Shown one piece after another: positions 1 through 6,474 of a stretch of DNA of 8,069 nt. Made by a program: the position numbers and the translations under genes. Every line of letters begins with the position of its first letter. Position 1 is the first letter of the stretch. The DNA is from Lachnospiraceae bacterium. Lineage in GTDB: Bacteria; Bacillota; Clostridia; Lachnospirales; Lachnospiraceae. The stretch lies in the NCBI GenBank assembly GCA_900770325.1, contig CAAGKE010000166.1:1-8069 (forward strand), given 5' to 3'. The notes under the pieces are model-generated. The model was not told the origin of the DNA and searched no databases. It saw nothing but the letters and a program-made list of their open reading frames with translations.

Positions 1-1
1 A

Positions 2-850
2 ATCGGTGTATATATGACCTTCCGCCTGCTCAGATTTTCAGACCTCACCGTCGATGGCTCTTTTGCCACCGGCGGTGCTGTTGCAGTTATGCTGATCGTG
101 AATGATGTACCTTCGCCAGTGGCTCTGCTGGCTGCATTTGGCGCAGGTCTTCTGGCGGGACTGATTACCGGTATTCTGCATACCGTGTTTGGTATTCCGG
201 ATATTCTGGCTGGTATCCTGACACAGATCGCGTTGTATTCGGTAAATCTGCGTATTATGTTTGGAAAGGCAAATCAGGCGGTCAGCGTGGATAAATATTT
301 CCTGGTGGTATCTCTGAGAAATATCCCCAAATCCCTGATTGCCAGCGGGCTGGCGGCAGCAGCCGTCATACTTGTCCTTTACTGGTTCTTCGGAACAGAG
401 AAGGGAAGTGCCATCCGGGCTACCGGATGTAATCCGGCCATGTCTATGGCACAGGGAATCAATATCAACAGCACGAAGGTACTGACACTGGCTCTGTCTA
501 ATGGACTGGTTGCACTTGCCGGCGGTCTGCTGGCACAGTATCAGGGCTTTTCAGATGTAAATATGGGCCGCGGTGCTATCGTAATCGGACTGGCTGCCGT
601 AATCATCGGAGAAGTTCTGGGAGAAGCACTGTTTGGAAAACATTTGAATTTTCTGGGAAGACTGGTCTTTGTAGTGCTGGGCGGAATCATTTATTACATT
701 GTAGTAGGCGTGGTTTTGTGGCTGAAGATGCCGTCCAACGATCTGAAGCTGTTTACGGCTATTATTGTGGCGCTTTTCCTGGCAGTACCTTACCTGAAGG
801 AGAAATCGCTGAATTCTTATGCAAAAGCTGCGAAGAAAGGGGCGAAATGA
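2..850 (+). CDS. ABC transporter permease, 5' end cut by the window
   Basis: Membrane subunit of an ABC importer, probably of the uncharacterised COG4120 type that pairs with TrpX-like (COG2984) binding proteins. The reading frame is open from base 2, and the residues before the first ATG at 14 (IGVY) continue naturally into the MTFRLLRFSDLTVDGSF segment. The true start therefore lies upstream of the window. Counting from the ATG at 14, hydrophobic stretches fall at about residues 17-30, 33-57, 62-79, 107-126, 155-174, 188-206, 213-236 and 244-261. A cytoplasmic loop at 131-149 (GSAIRATGCNPAMSMAQGI) resembles the ATPase-contact loop of this permease class. The stop codon lies one base before the ATPase start, so the two are surely cotranscribed. 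The binding-protein gene is expected upstream. Homologous systems have been predicted to carry aromatic amino acids, but nothing here fixes the substrate. Confident as a permease, unsure of substrate. Confidence 0.88.
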   Translation: MGVYMTFRLLRFSDLTVDGSFATGGAVAVMLIVNDVPSPVALLAAFGAGLLAGLITGILHTVFGIPDILAGILTQIALYSVNLRIMFGKANQAVSVDKYFLVVSLRNIPKSLIASGLAAAAVILVLYWFFGTEKGSAIRATGCNPAMSMAQGININSTKVLTLALSNGLVALAGGLLAQYQGFSDVNMGRGAIVIGLAAVIIGEVLGEALFGKHLNFLGRLVFVVLGGIIYYIVVGVVLWLKMPSNDLKLFTAIIVALFLAVPYLKEKSLNSYAKAAKKGAK

Positions 851-851
851 T

Positions 852-1646
852 ATGCTGGAAATTAATAATATCTATAAAACCTTTAACAAAGGTACGATCA
901 ATGAAAAGCCTGCGCTGCAGGGTGTGACGATTCATTTGAAACCCTGTGATTTTGTGACGATCATCGGCGGAAATGGGGCCGGAAAATCAACTACGCTGAA
1001 TGCAATCGCCGGTGTATGGCCGGTGGATTCAGGTTCTATCGTGATCGACGGGGAAAATATCACGGGCTATCCGGAGTATAAGAGAGCAAAGATGCTGGGA
1101 AGAGTATTCCAGGATCCCATGACAGGTACTGCGGCCACCATGGAGATACAGGAAAACCTGGCTCTGGCGGCCCGCCGCGGTGAGAAACGCGGCCTGAGCT
1201 GGGGAATTACGAAGGATGAAAAGGAACGCTACCATGAAATGCTGAAAGTGCTGGATCTTGGACTGGAGGATCGTATGAGTACCAAGGTAGGGCTGCTTTC
1301 CGGCGGTCAGCGTCAGGCACTTACCCTGCTGATGGCTTCTCTGAAAAAACCCAAGCTGCTTCTGCTGGATGAGCATACGGCTGCACTGGATCCCAAAACA
1401 GCAGCTAAGGTGCTGGAACTGACAAACAGCATTGTGACAGAGAATCAGCTTACTGCCATGATGGTTACCCACAATATGAAGGATGCTATCCGTATGGGGA
1501 ACCGGCTGGTTATGATGCATGAGGGCCGCATTATTTATGATGTGGAAGGCGAAGAAAAGAAAAACCTTCATGTATCTGATCTTCTTGCGAAATTTGAGCA
1601 GGCCAGCGGCGGTGAGTTTGCGAATGACCGTATGATGCTGTCCTGA
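852..1646 (+). CDS. ABC transporter ATP-binding protein
   Basis: Cytoplasmic ATPase that powers the preceding permease. The protein has 264 residues and a complete nucleotide-binding domain: Walker A GGNGAGKST (39-47), Q-loop glutamine 87, signature LSGGQRQA (149-156), Walker B ending in LLLLDEH with D173 and catalytic E174, and switch histidine H207 in MVTHN. The ATG at 852 is preferred over an in-frame ATG at 819. The earlier one lies inside the permease gene, whereas 852 follows the AAAGGGG site at 836-842 and sits one base after the permease stop. The size and the short C-terminal extension fit the COG1101 ATPases that accompany COG4120 permeases. A terminator 71 bases downstream suggests this is the last gene of its operon. 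No missing catalytic residue was seen. Confidence 0.92.
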   Translation: MLEINNIYKTFNKGTINEKPALQGVTIHLKPCDFVTIIGGNGAGKSTTLNAIAGVWPVDSGSIVIDGENITGYPEYKRAKMLGRVFQDPMTGTAATMEIQENLALAARRGEKRGLSWGITKDEKERYHEMLKVLDLGLEDRMSTKVGLLSGGQRQALTLLMASLKKPKLLLLDEHTAALDPKTAAKVLELTNSIVTENQLTAMMVTHNMKDAIRMGNRLVMMHEGRIIYDVEGEEKKNLHVSDLLAKFEQASGGEFANDRMMLS

Positions 1647-1675
1647 TATAAACATACAGAATATAAACATACAGA
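1646..1675 (+). repeat. Perfect 15-bp tandem duplication after the ATPase gene
   Basis: The unit ATATAAACATACAGA occurs twice head to tail (1646-1660 and 1661-1675). It begins on the last base of the ATPase stop codon. It is non-coding and lies in the 3' untranslated region ahead of the terminator. It is probably a slippage duplication, and no function is apparent. Confidence 0.85.
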
Positions 1676-1716
1676 AGGCGTTTCGCGGAAAACGGGTACT
1701 ATCTTTAAACTAAAAT

Positions 1717-1755
1717 ATCGGTATGGTCTGTTTTACAGACTTTGCCGATGTTTTT
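1717..1755 (+). terminator. Intrinsic terminator of the ABC transporter operon
   Basis: The arms are 1717-1730 and 1736-1749, with loop TTTTA (1731-1735). They pair over 14 positions with two G-T wobbles and one T-T mismatch. After one G, five T residues follow at 1751-1755. The position, 71 bases after the ATPase stop and before the next promoter, fits a rho-independent terminator that insulates the reductase operon. Confidence 0.8.
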
Positions 1756-1796
1756 GTATATAATGTATATTTTTGTCCAGAAAAATATGTTCAGAC

Positions 1797-1825
1797 TAGA
1801 CGATATAAATATTCTGTGTTATAGT
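1797..1825 (+). promoter_or_regulatory. Probable extended -10 promoter of the rnfC2-metV-metF operon
   Basis: The -10 is TATAGT (1820-1825), preceded by TGTG and one base, which matches the Gram-positive TRTGnTATAAT extended -10. A -35-like TAGACG (1797-1802) sits 17 bases upstream. Transcription should start near 1832, giving a leader of about 120 bases before the TTG start at 1955. The assignment rests on motif match and location only. Confidence 0.55.
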
Positions 1826-1831
1826 TAGAAA

Positions 1832-1954
1832 TATATAAATTGGAAACCTGAGTGATTTGTTTTGAGATATTTTTTGTTTTCAGACCGGAAAAGAGAAAAA
1901 GAGAAACGGAGAAGCACAGGGCTTCCAGATTAATTTCATAAGGAAGGTGAGCAA
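1832..1954 (+). other. Predicted 5' leader of the met operon
   Basis: With the terminator and promoter above, this completes the 308-base gap between the ATPase and rnfC2. It holds no gene on either strand that I can support. It contains a strongly purine-rich run (about 1886-1918) and a small hairpin, GAAGC / GCTTC, just before the ribosome binding site. I recognise no known riboswitch class in it. Confidence 0.4.
1941..1950 (+). promoter_or_regulatory. Ribosome binding site that fixes a TTG start for rnfC2
   Basis: AGGAAGGTGA lies four bases before TTG at 1955-1957. No ATG occurs early in the frame, and the MetV-like similarity begins a few residues into the frame, so TTG is the best start. 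Confidence 0.75.
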
Positions 1955-3919
1955 TTGGAGAACTATACCAAGTATAAGCTGAAAGGAAGCGACGAACTGG
2001 TATCATTGCTGGATGGTAAGGATAATCTGTTCGTTATTGCTTGCAACAAGTGCTTCAAGGAATTTGAGACCATTGACGAACCTGATTGCGGAGAGTTTGA
2101 GAGTCTTGCTGCTGAGCAGGGAAAGACGATCACAGGTAGTGCAAAGGTTGATTTTTTGTGCAACAAAATTCAGACAGAGAAAAATTTGCAGGATATGATT
2201 CCGGAAGGTACGGAAAATGTAATTGTTATTTCCTGCGGACTGGGAATTCAGACGGTTGCGGATCTGGCGGACAAGCCCGTATATGCAGCCAGCAATTCGC
2301 TGAATTACCGGGGACATCACGGCATGGCGCTGACAAAGAAAAGCTGCGATGCGTGTGCTCAGTGTTACCTGAATATTACCGGTGGTATCTGCCCGATCGT
2401 TGATTGCTCCAAGAGCCTGGTAAACGGACAGTGCGGCGGTGCCAAGGATGGTAAGTGTGAGGTAGACTGCAATAAGGATTGCGCCTGGGAAAAGATATAT
2501 AAAAGGCTGGAAAAACAGGGTCGTCTTTCTGAATTCCTGGATCAGCCTGTTCAGGTGCGGGACTATTCAAAAGTGAATTTCAAGGTAATCAATGATTATG
2601 TGAAATCCATCCGGGAGGAAAGACTGGCCGGTTATTACGGCGGTGTACATCCTTCAGAGCGTAAGGAGCTCAGCGAGCATATTCCGCTGAAGAGATTCCC
2701 GGATCCGGAGACAGTGGTTATTTCCATGTCACAGCATCTGGGTGCTCCGGCTACTCCTATCGTTCAGGTGGGTGATACTGTGAAAGTGGGACAGAAGATT
2801 GCAGATGCATCTGCTTTTATCAGTGCTCCGGTTCACTCCAGTGTCAGCGGTACCGTAGTTGCCATTGAACCCCGTATGCATGCCACAAGAGGCAGCGAGG
2901 TGATGGCAGTGGTGATACAGTCTGACGGAAAGAATACTCTGCATGAATCTGTTCAGCCCCATAAGGATCTTGACAGCCTTACTCCGGATGAGATCATTGA
3001 GATCGTTCGTGATGCGGGGATTGTTGGTATGGGCGGAGCCGGATTCCCTACCTGCGTTAAATTAAAACCTGCAAAACCGGTGGATACGATCCTGCTGAAC
3101 GGCTGTGAGTGTGAACCGCTTCTGACTGCAGACCACAGAGTGCTTCTGGAGTTTGCAGACGATGTGATCTTCGGCCTTAAGGCAATTCTGAAGACTACCG
3201 GAGCTGAAAAGGGCCTCATCGTAATTGAGGACAATAAGCAGGATGCAATTGAGCTGCTTCAGGCTAAGACGGCAGATATTGAAAATATTGAAGTAGTAGT
3301 GGCAAAGACAAAATATCCTCAGGGCGCTGAGAAAACCCTGATCAAGCGTGTGATGGGCAGACAGGTTCCGAGAGGAGGACTGCCTGCAGATGTTGGTGTT
3401 GTAGTAGACAACATCAGTACCGTTAAGGCGATTGCCGATGCGATCCGGACAGGTATGCCGCTGATCGAGCGTGTTGTGACTGTGACAGGAGAGCATATCA
3501 GCCAGCCGGGCAATTTCATTGTAAAGATCGGTACTAATGTAAAAGACCTGATCGATTACTGCGGCGGCATCAAGGGTGATGATGTTACGATCAAGATGGG
3601 CGGACCGATGATGGGATTTGCTCTTTCTACCGTGGATGTGCCGATCATGAAAGGTTCGAATGGCATCATTGCGATCGATACAGATCATACAGTGGCTCAG
3701 GAATGTATCAAGTGCGGCCGCTGCGTAGATGTCTGTCCGATGGAGCTTTCACCGCTGTATTTTGCAAAATATGCGGATGAAGAGAACTGGCAGGGTATGA
3801 AAGATAGAAATGTTATGGATTGTGTTGAGTGCAGATGCTGTGAATATATCTGTTCCTCAAAGATCCCGATCGTCAGCAAGATTAAAGCCGGAAAAAATGC
3901 GATAAGGGGGATGAAGTGA
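1955..3919 (+). CDS. rnfC2: MetV-RnfC fusion, NADH-oxidising subunit of methylene-THF reductase
   Basis: Predicted to oxidise NADH and pass electrons to MetV/MetF for reduction of methylene-THF. The protein has 654 residues and a TTG start. Residues 1-205 form a MetV-like, cysteine-rich domain (CDACAQCYLNITGGICPI at 131-148; further cysteines at 30, 33, 69, 94, 151, 160, 168, 172 and 176). From about 230 it is RnfC-like: an N-terminal barrel-type domain (about 235-335), a Complex-I 51-kDa-like nucleotide/flavin fold with GIVGMGGAGFPT (355-366) and NGCECEP (382-388), then an SLBB-like region (about 500-560). Two 4Fe-4S sites follow: C584/587/590/594 and C623/626/629/633. No membrane segment or other Rnf gene is present, so the protein should be soluble rather than part of the Rnf pump. 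The gene stops one base before metV. From memory, the heterotrimeric enzyme of Acetobacterium woodii has the same three gene products. Confidence 0.88.
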   Translation: MENYTKYKLKGSDELVSLLDGKDNLFVIACNKCFKEFETIDEPDCGEFESLAAEQGKTITGSAKVDFLCNKIQTEKNLQDMIPEGTENVIVISCGLGIQTVADLADKPVYAASNSLNYRGHHGMALTKKSCDACAQCYLNITGGICPIVDCSKSLVNGQCGGAKDGKCEVDCNKDCAWEKIYKRLEKQGRLSEFLDQPVQVRDYSKVNFKVINDYVKSIREERLAGYYGGVHPSERKELSEHIPLKRFPDPETVVISMSQHLGAPATPIVQVGDTVKVGQKIADASAFISAPVHSSVSGTVVAIEPRMHATRGSEVMAVVIQSDGKNTLHESVQPHKDLDSLTPDEIIEIVRDAGIVGMGGAGFPTCVKLKPAKPVDTILLNGCECEPLLTADHRVLLEFADDVIFGLKAILKTTGAEKGLIVIEDNKQDAIELLQAKTADIENIEVVVAKTKYPQGAEKTLIKRVMGRQVPRGGLPADVGVVVDNISTVKAIADAIRTGMPLIERVVTVTGEHISQPGNFIVKIGTNVKDLIDYCGGIKGDDVTIKMGGPMMGFALSTVDVPIMKGSNGIIAIDTDHTVAQECIKCGRCVDVCPMELSPLYFAKYADEENWQGMKDRNVMDCVECRCCEYICSSKIPIVSKIKAGKNAIRGMK

Positions 3920-3920
3920 T

Positions 3921-4544
3921 ATGTTGATTACCCAGTTGAAAGCGAAGGATACGATCGTATCACTGGCAGACGGAAAAAAGGTTTTCATTATTAACTGCCA
4001 GGGATGCAAAGAGGTCCGTTTTCCGGAAAAAGAAGCCGCTGCATTGCAGAAGGAGCTGGCTGCTGACGGGAACGTGACCGGAATTATCACAACTGATTAC
4101 ATATGTAATCCAGAGAATATGAAGCTGCGTCTTCAATACCATATGAGCGAGATCGAAGAAGCTGATGTGGTGCTGGTATTCTCCTGCGGTGTGGGAGTGC
4201 AGACGGTTGCCGATTATCTGGAGGATAAAAAAGTATATGCGGCCTGTGATACCATCCGTGTACCGGGCTTCCAGGGTGTGACCCCGTTGGAGTATAACTG
4301 CGATCAGTGCGGAGAATGCTATCTGAATCTGACAGGTGGGATCTGTCCCATCACTGCCTGCTCCAAGAGCCTGGTGAACGGTCAGTGCGGCGGTTCCAAA
4401 GACGGAAAATGCGAAGTTGACAGCAATATGGAGTGCGGCTGGGAACGTATTTACAGACGGCTCGAGGCGATCGGACGGCTGGATGTTCTGAAATGTCCGA
4501 CCCAGGTACGCAATTATGCAACCGATGAGGAAGTTTCGAAATAG
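3921..4544 (+). CDS. metV: MetV, cysteine-rich subunit of methylene-THF reductase
   Basis: Partner of MetF in acetogen methylene-THF reductases, of the methylene-THF reductase C-terminal-like family. It is thought to carry metal and/or Fe-S centres that relay electrons to the MetF flavin. The protein has 207 residues. Cysteines lie at 26, 29, 62, 89, 109, 127, 130, 133, 142, 147, 156, 164, 172 and 192. The core CDQCGECYLNLTGGICPI spans 127-144. Twelve of these cysteines line up with the N-terminal domain of the upstream fusion protein. An AAGGGGG site at 3904-3910 serves the ATG, which starts one base after the rnfC2 stop and indicates tight coupling. The gene is intact, with normal length for the family. 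I cannot tell from sequence which cysteines bind zinc and which bind Fe-S. Confidence 0.9.
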   Translation: MLITQLKAKDTIVSLADGKKVFIINCQGCKEVRFPEKEAAALQKELAADGNVTGIITTDYICNPENMKLRLQYHMSEIEEADVVLVFSCGVGVQTVADYLEDKKVYAACDTIRVPGFQGVTPLEYNCDQCGECYLNLTGGICPITACSKSLVNGQCGGSKDGKCEVDSNMECGWERIYRRLEAIGRLDVLKCPTQVRNYATDEEVSK

Positions 4545-4559
4545 GGATACTGTTAAAAG

Positions 4560-4600
4560 TCATGTATCTGTTCAGAGGTTTGCATACATGATATGCAGAC
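4560..4600 (+). other. Two overlapping, mutually exclusive hairpins between metV and metF
   Basis: Hairpin A pairs TCATGTAT (4560-4567) with ATACATGA (4584-4591), 8 perfect pairs. Hairpin B pairs GTTTGCATA (4578-4586) with TATGCAGAC (4592-4600), 9 pairs with one wobble and a 5-base loop. They share 4584-4586 and 4591 and so cannot form together. No T-run follows, so neither is a terminator. They lie in the 100-base gap before metF and could affect mRNA processing or stability, or they could be chance. Confidence 0.45.
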
Positions 4601-4644
4601 TGTAAGAAACGATACAAATTTATAATGATTAGGAGCAATGTATA

Positions 4645-5523
4645 ATGAAAATTACGGAGTTATTTGAACGTGGTGAATTTGTAGTTTCTGCTGAAGTAGG
4701 ACCGCCAAAAGGAATTCATATTGAGCACATGCTGGAAGAAGCGAAAACTTATCTGAGCGGCGTTACGGCTGTTAACGTGACAGATAATCAGTCCTCCGTT
4801 ATGCGGCTTGGCTCACTGGCAACCTGTAAGGCTTTGAAGGATGAAGGACTGACCCCCATCTATCAGCTTACATGCCGTGACAGAAACCGTATCGCTCTGC
4901 AGTCAGATCTTCTGAGCGCAGCTATGCTGGGAATCGAGAATCTGCTGCTTTTGACAGGAGACCATACGAAGATGGGAGATCATCCTCAGGCAAAGCCGGT
5001 CTTTGATCTGGATTCTGTTTCTCTGATTCATACCGTGAAAAAGCTGGAAGAGGGTGAAGATCTGGGCGGCAATCCTCTGGTTGGCGAGCCTCCGAAGTTT
5101 GCCAAAGGCGCAGTAGTATCACCCTGCAGCGATTCAGTGGATGCACAGCTGGCAAAGATGGAACGCAAGGTTCGTGCAGGTGCGGATTATTTCCAGACAC
5201 AGGCTGTTTTTGAACCGGAAAAATTCATTAAATTCATGGAAAAGGCTAAACAGTTCGGAAAACCGGTCCAGGTTGGTATCATTATTCCGAAATCAGCAGG
5301 AATGGCTAAATTTATGAACAATAATGTGGCCGGTATCCATGTTCCCGATGAGATGATCGAAGAACTGAAAGCGGACAAGGAAAAGACCAAAGCCGGCATC
5401 ACCGGCGTAGAGATCGCTGCCCGCATTATCAAAGAGTGCAGACCCTATTGCCAGGGAGTACATATCATGGCACTGGGCTGGGAGTCCAAAGTTCCGGAGC
5501 TTCTGAAGCTGGCGGGAATTTAA
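4645..5523 (+). CDS. metF: Methylene-tetrahydrofolate reductase, MetF subunit
   Basis: Cytoplasmic flavoprotein that reduces 5,10-methylene-THF to 5-methyl-THF, which feeds the corrinoid methyltransferase of the Wood-Ljungdahl pathway. The protein has 292 residues, the usual length for a bacterial MetF, and forms one TIM-barrel domain. Seen in the sequence: SAEVGPPKG (15-23) with E17 at the place of the catalytic glutamate, TDNQSS (46-51), YQLTCRDRNR (73-82), LLLLTGDH (100-107) with D106 at the flavin-site aspartate, and FQTQAVFEPEKF (183-194). AGGAG at 4631-4635 precedes the ATG at 4645; an ATG at 4638 is in another frame. The 100-base gap from metV is wider than the other junction of this operon, but I see no terminator in it. 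Given rnfC2 and metV alongside, electrons probably come from NADH through those subunits. Confidence 0.95.
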   Translation: MKITELFERGEFVVSAEVGPPKGIHIEHMLEEAKTYLSGVTAVNVTDNQSSVMRLGSLATCKALKDEGLTPIYQLTCRDRNRIALQSDLLSAAMLGIENLLLLTGDHTKMGDHPQAKPVFDLDSVSLIHTVKKLEEGEDLGGNPLVGEPPKFAKGAVVSPCSDSVDAQLAKMERKVRAGADYFQTQAVFEPEKFIKFMEKAKQFGKPVQVGIIIPKSAGMAKFMNNNVAGIHVPDEMIEELKADKEKTKAGITGVEIAARIIKECRPYCQGVHIMALGWESKVPELLKLAGI

Positions 5524-5661
5524 GAACACGGTTCGTTACCCTGAACGATGTGAACAGTAACGACGGTTCCTGTGCTGTGGCAGTATACATTATAAAATAA
5601 TTGACAGATGAAGCTTGACAGCAAAATAAAGTTTATGAAAGTCTGAGATCAGGGACGATAG
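5524..5661 (+). other. 3' untranslated region after metF
   Basis: No gene is supported here. TCGTTAC (5533-5539) can pair with GTAACGA (5557-5563) across a 17-base loop. TTGACAG occurs twice (5601-5607 and 5615-5621). Both copies resemble a -35 box, but neither has a credible -10 at 16-18 bases, so I do not call a promoter. Together with the terminator, inverted repeat, promoter and leader below, this accounts for the 339-base gap before the next gene. Confidence 0.4.
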
Positions 5662-5694
5662 ATAGGGCTTGGCGTAATGCCAGGCTCTATTTTT
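5662..5694 (+). terminator. Intrinsic terminator of the met operon
   Basis: The arms 5662-5673 and 5679-5690 pair over 12 bp with two G-T wobbles around the loop GTAAT. A run of five T residues (5690-5694) follows. It separates the methylene-THF reductase operon from the CODH/nickel unit. Confidence 0.85.
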
Positions 5695-5726
5695 AGGAAA
5701 TTGTTAAAGTATTGTTTTTCGAATCG

Positions 5727-5754
5727 CGGAAAGTTCCTAAAAAAGAACATTCCG
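5727..5754 (+). promoter_or_regulatory. Inverted repeat next to the CODH/nickel promoter, possible operator
   Basis: CGGAAAGTTC (5727-5736) and GAACATTCCG (5745-5754) are inverted copies with one mismatch, separated by CTAAAAAA. The repeat ends four bases before the -35 box. It lies upstream of the predicted transcription start, so it more likely acts as a DNA site for a dimeric regulator than as an RNA hairpin. The regulator is unknown. Confidence 0.5.
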
Positions 5755-5758
5755 ATTG

Positions 5759-5787
5759 TTGAGAAGAAATAAAATCTGTGTTATAAT
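5759..5787 (+). promoter_or_regulatory. Strong sigma-A-type promoter of the His-rich/cooT/cooC/cooS unit
   Basis: TTGAGA (5759-5764) is followed after exactly 17 bases by a perfect TATAAT (5782-5787). TGTG plus one base precedes the -10, giving a full TRTGn extended -10. Transcription should start near 5794, leaving a leader of about 70 bases before the ATG at 5863. Confidence 0.75.
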
Positions 5788-5862
5788 ATGCCAAATAGAT
5801 ATTGGGTATTAATAGGACGTTTTGTCAAAAACTTAACAATATCTGGAAAGGAGAGACGTCAA

Positions 5863-6210
5863 ATGCATTTGGTTAAAGATGAAAATGGCAATCTCTGCAG
5901 TCACAGCCATGAGCATGGTCATGAAGAAGAACATGAGCATACACACGGGGAAAGCGGATGTGCCGGATGTAAGTCAGAATGTGACGGCCACAGTCATGCA
6001 GTACCTGATCAGCAGGATCAGATGACCGCTGTGCTGGATTATATGCTGAAGCATAATCAGCATCATGCAGCGGAACTGGATCAGATGGCAGAAAAGCTGC
6101 AGGCAGCAGGTAAAGCGAATGCAGCGGAACAGATCAGAAAAGCAGTGGATGAGTTTCAGAAGGGAAATCTTTACCTGAGTCTTGCTCTTTCTATAGTTAA
6201 AGAAGGATAG
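5863..6210 (+). CDS. His/Cys-rich probable nickel-binding protein
   Basis: I recognise no named family with certainty. The protein has 115 residues. Residues 12-45 hold nine histidines (14, 16, 18, 20, 24, 26, 28, 43, 45) and four cysteines (12, 33, 36, 40, the last three as CxxCxxxC), a plausible soft-metal-binding tail. Residues 52-115 look all-helical, possibly a helical hairpin, with H64, H67 and H68 in its first helix. There is no signal peptide or membrane segment, so it should be cytoplasmic. The start is the ATG at 5863, served by AAGGAG at 5848-5853. An in-frame ATG at 5788 overlaps the -10 box and lies before the likely transcription start, so I rejected it. The gene stops 11 bases before cooT and precedes cooC and cooS, so nickel storage or delivery to CODH is the natural inference. 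It occupies the place of CooJ, the His-rich nickel protein of Rhodospirillum rubrum, though there the His-rich part is at the C-terminus. Confidence 0.8.
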   Translation: MHLVKDENGNLCSHSHEHGHEEEHEHTHGESGCAGCKSECDGHSHAVPDQQDQMTAVLDYMLKHNQHHAAELDQMAEKLQAAGKANAAEQIRKAVDEFQKGNLYLSLALSIVKEG

Positions 6211-6221
6211 GGGGTGAGGAT

Positions 6222-6410
6222 ATGTGCCTTTCTACTGTTTATAAGGCTTCCGAACCGGACAGCATCATTATGGAGTATGTGAGTAAAATCCGGGTGGATG
6301 GCGATAAGATCACCCTGACAGATGTTATGGGGGAAGAAAAGACGATCCAGGGGGCTCTGGTTTTGGCAGACCTGACAGGCGGTACAGTGAAAATCGACTG
6401 CCCGGCGTAA
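6222..6410 (+). CDS. cooT: CooT-family nickel-binding protein
   Basis: Small nickel-binding protein that helps supply Ni to the CODH active site. The protein has 62 residues, typical for CooT. It begins MCLSTVYK, so Cys2 is present; in characterised CooT this residue is needed for nickel binding. The rest has the strand-rich pattern of the family (IRVDGDKITLTDVMGEEK at 27-44). GGGGGTGAGG at 6210-6219 directly precedes the ATG. The gene is 11 bases downstream of the His-rich gene and 114 bases upstream of cooC, which supports a role in CODH maturation. It could in principle serve another nickel enzyme such as acetyl-CoA synthase. Confidence 0.88.
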   Translation: MCLSTVYKASEPDSIIMEYVSKIRVDGDKITLTDVMGEEKTIQGALVLADLTGGTVKIDCPA

Positions 6411-6474
6411 GGTGTAAAAGTGAAACGTTGAAACAGTTTATTATTTTTTAAAAAAAATTAACATTACAAAATAA

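Noticed and set aside
1029..1670. Long minus-strand open frame (213 residues) opposite the ATPase gene
   Set aside because: It lies antisense to a gene with every ABC ATPase motif intact, its translation is rich in His/Gln/Ser without recognisable domains, and no ribosome binding site stands out.
1791..2006. Minus-strand open frame (71 residues) in the gap before rnfC2
   Set aside because: It runs antisense into the rnfC2 start and has low-complexity Leu/Ser/Tyr composition and no recognisable domain.
3062..3688. Minus-strand open frame (208 residues) opposite rnfC2
   Set aside because: It is a shadow of the conserved RnfC domain, with no family-like motif and no credible start signal.
4621..4626. 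Perfect TATAAT just before metF
   Set aside because: No -35-like hexamer lies 16-18 bases upstream, and the predicted start would fall on the metF ribosome binding site. It is probably chance in an AT-rich spacer.
5601..5621. Two TTGACAG copies as possible -35 boxes
   Set aside because: No acceptable -10 lies at the proper distance, and the strong terminator at 5662-5694 would stop any such transcript at once.
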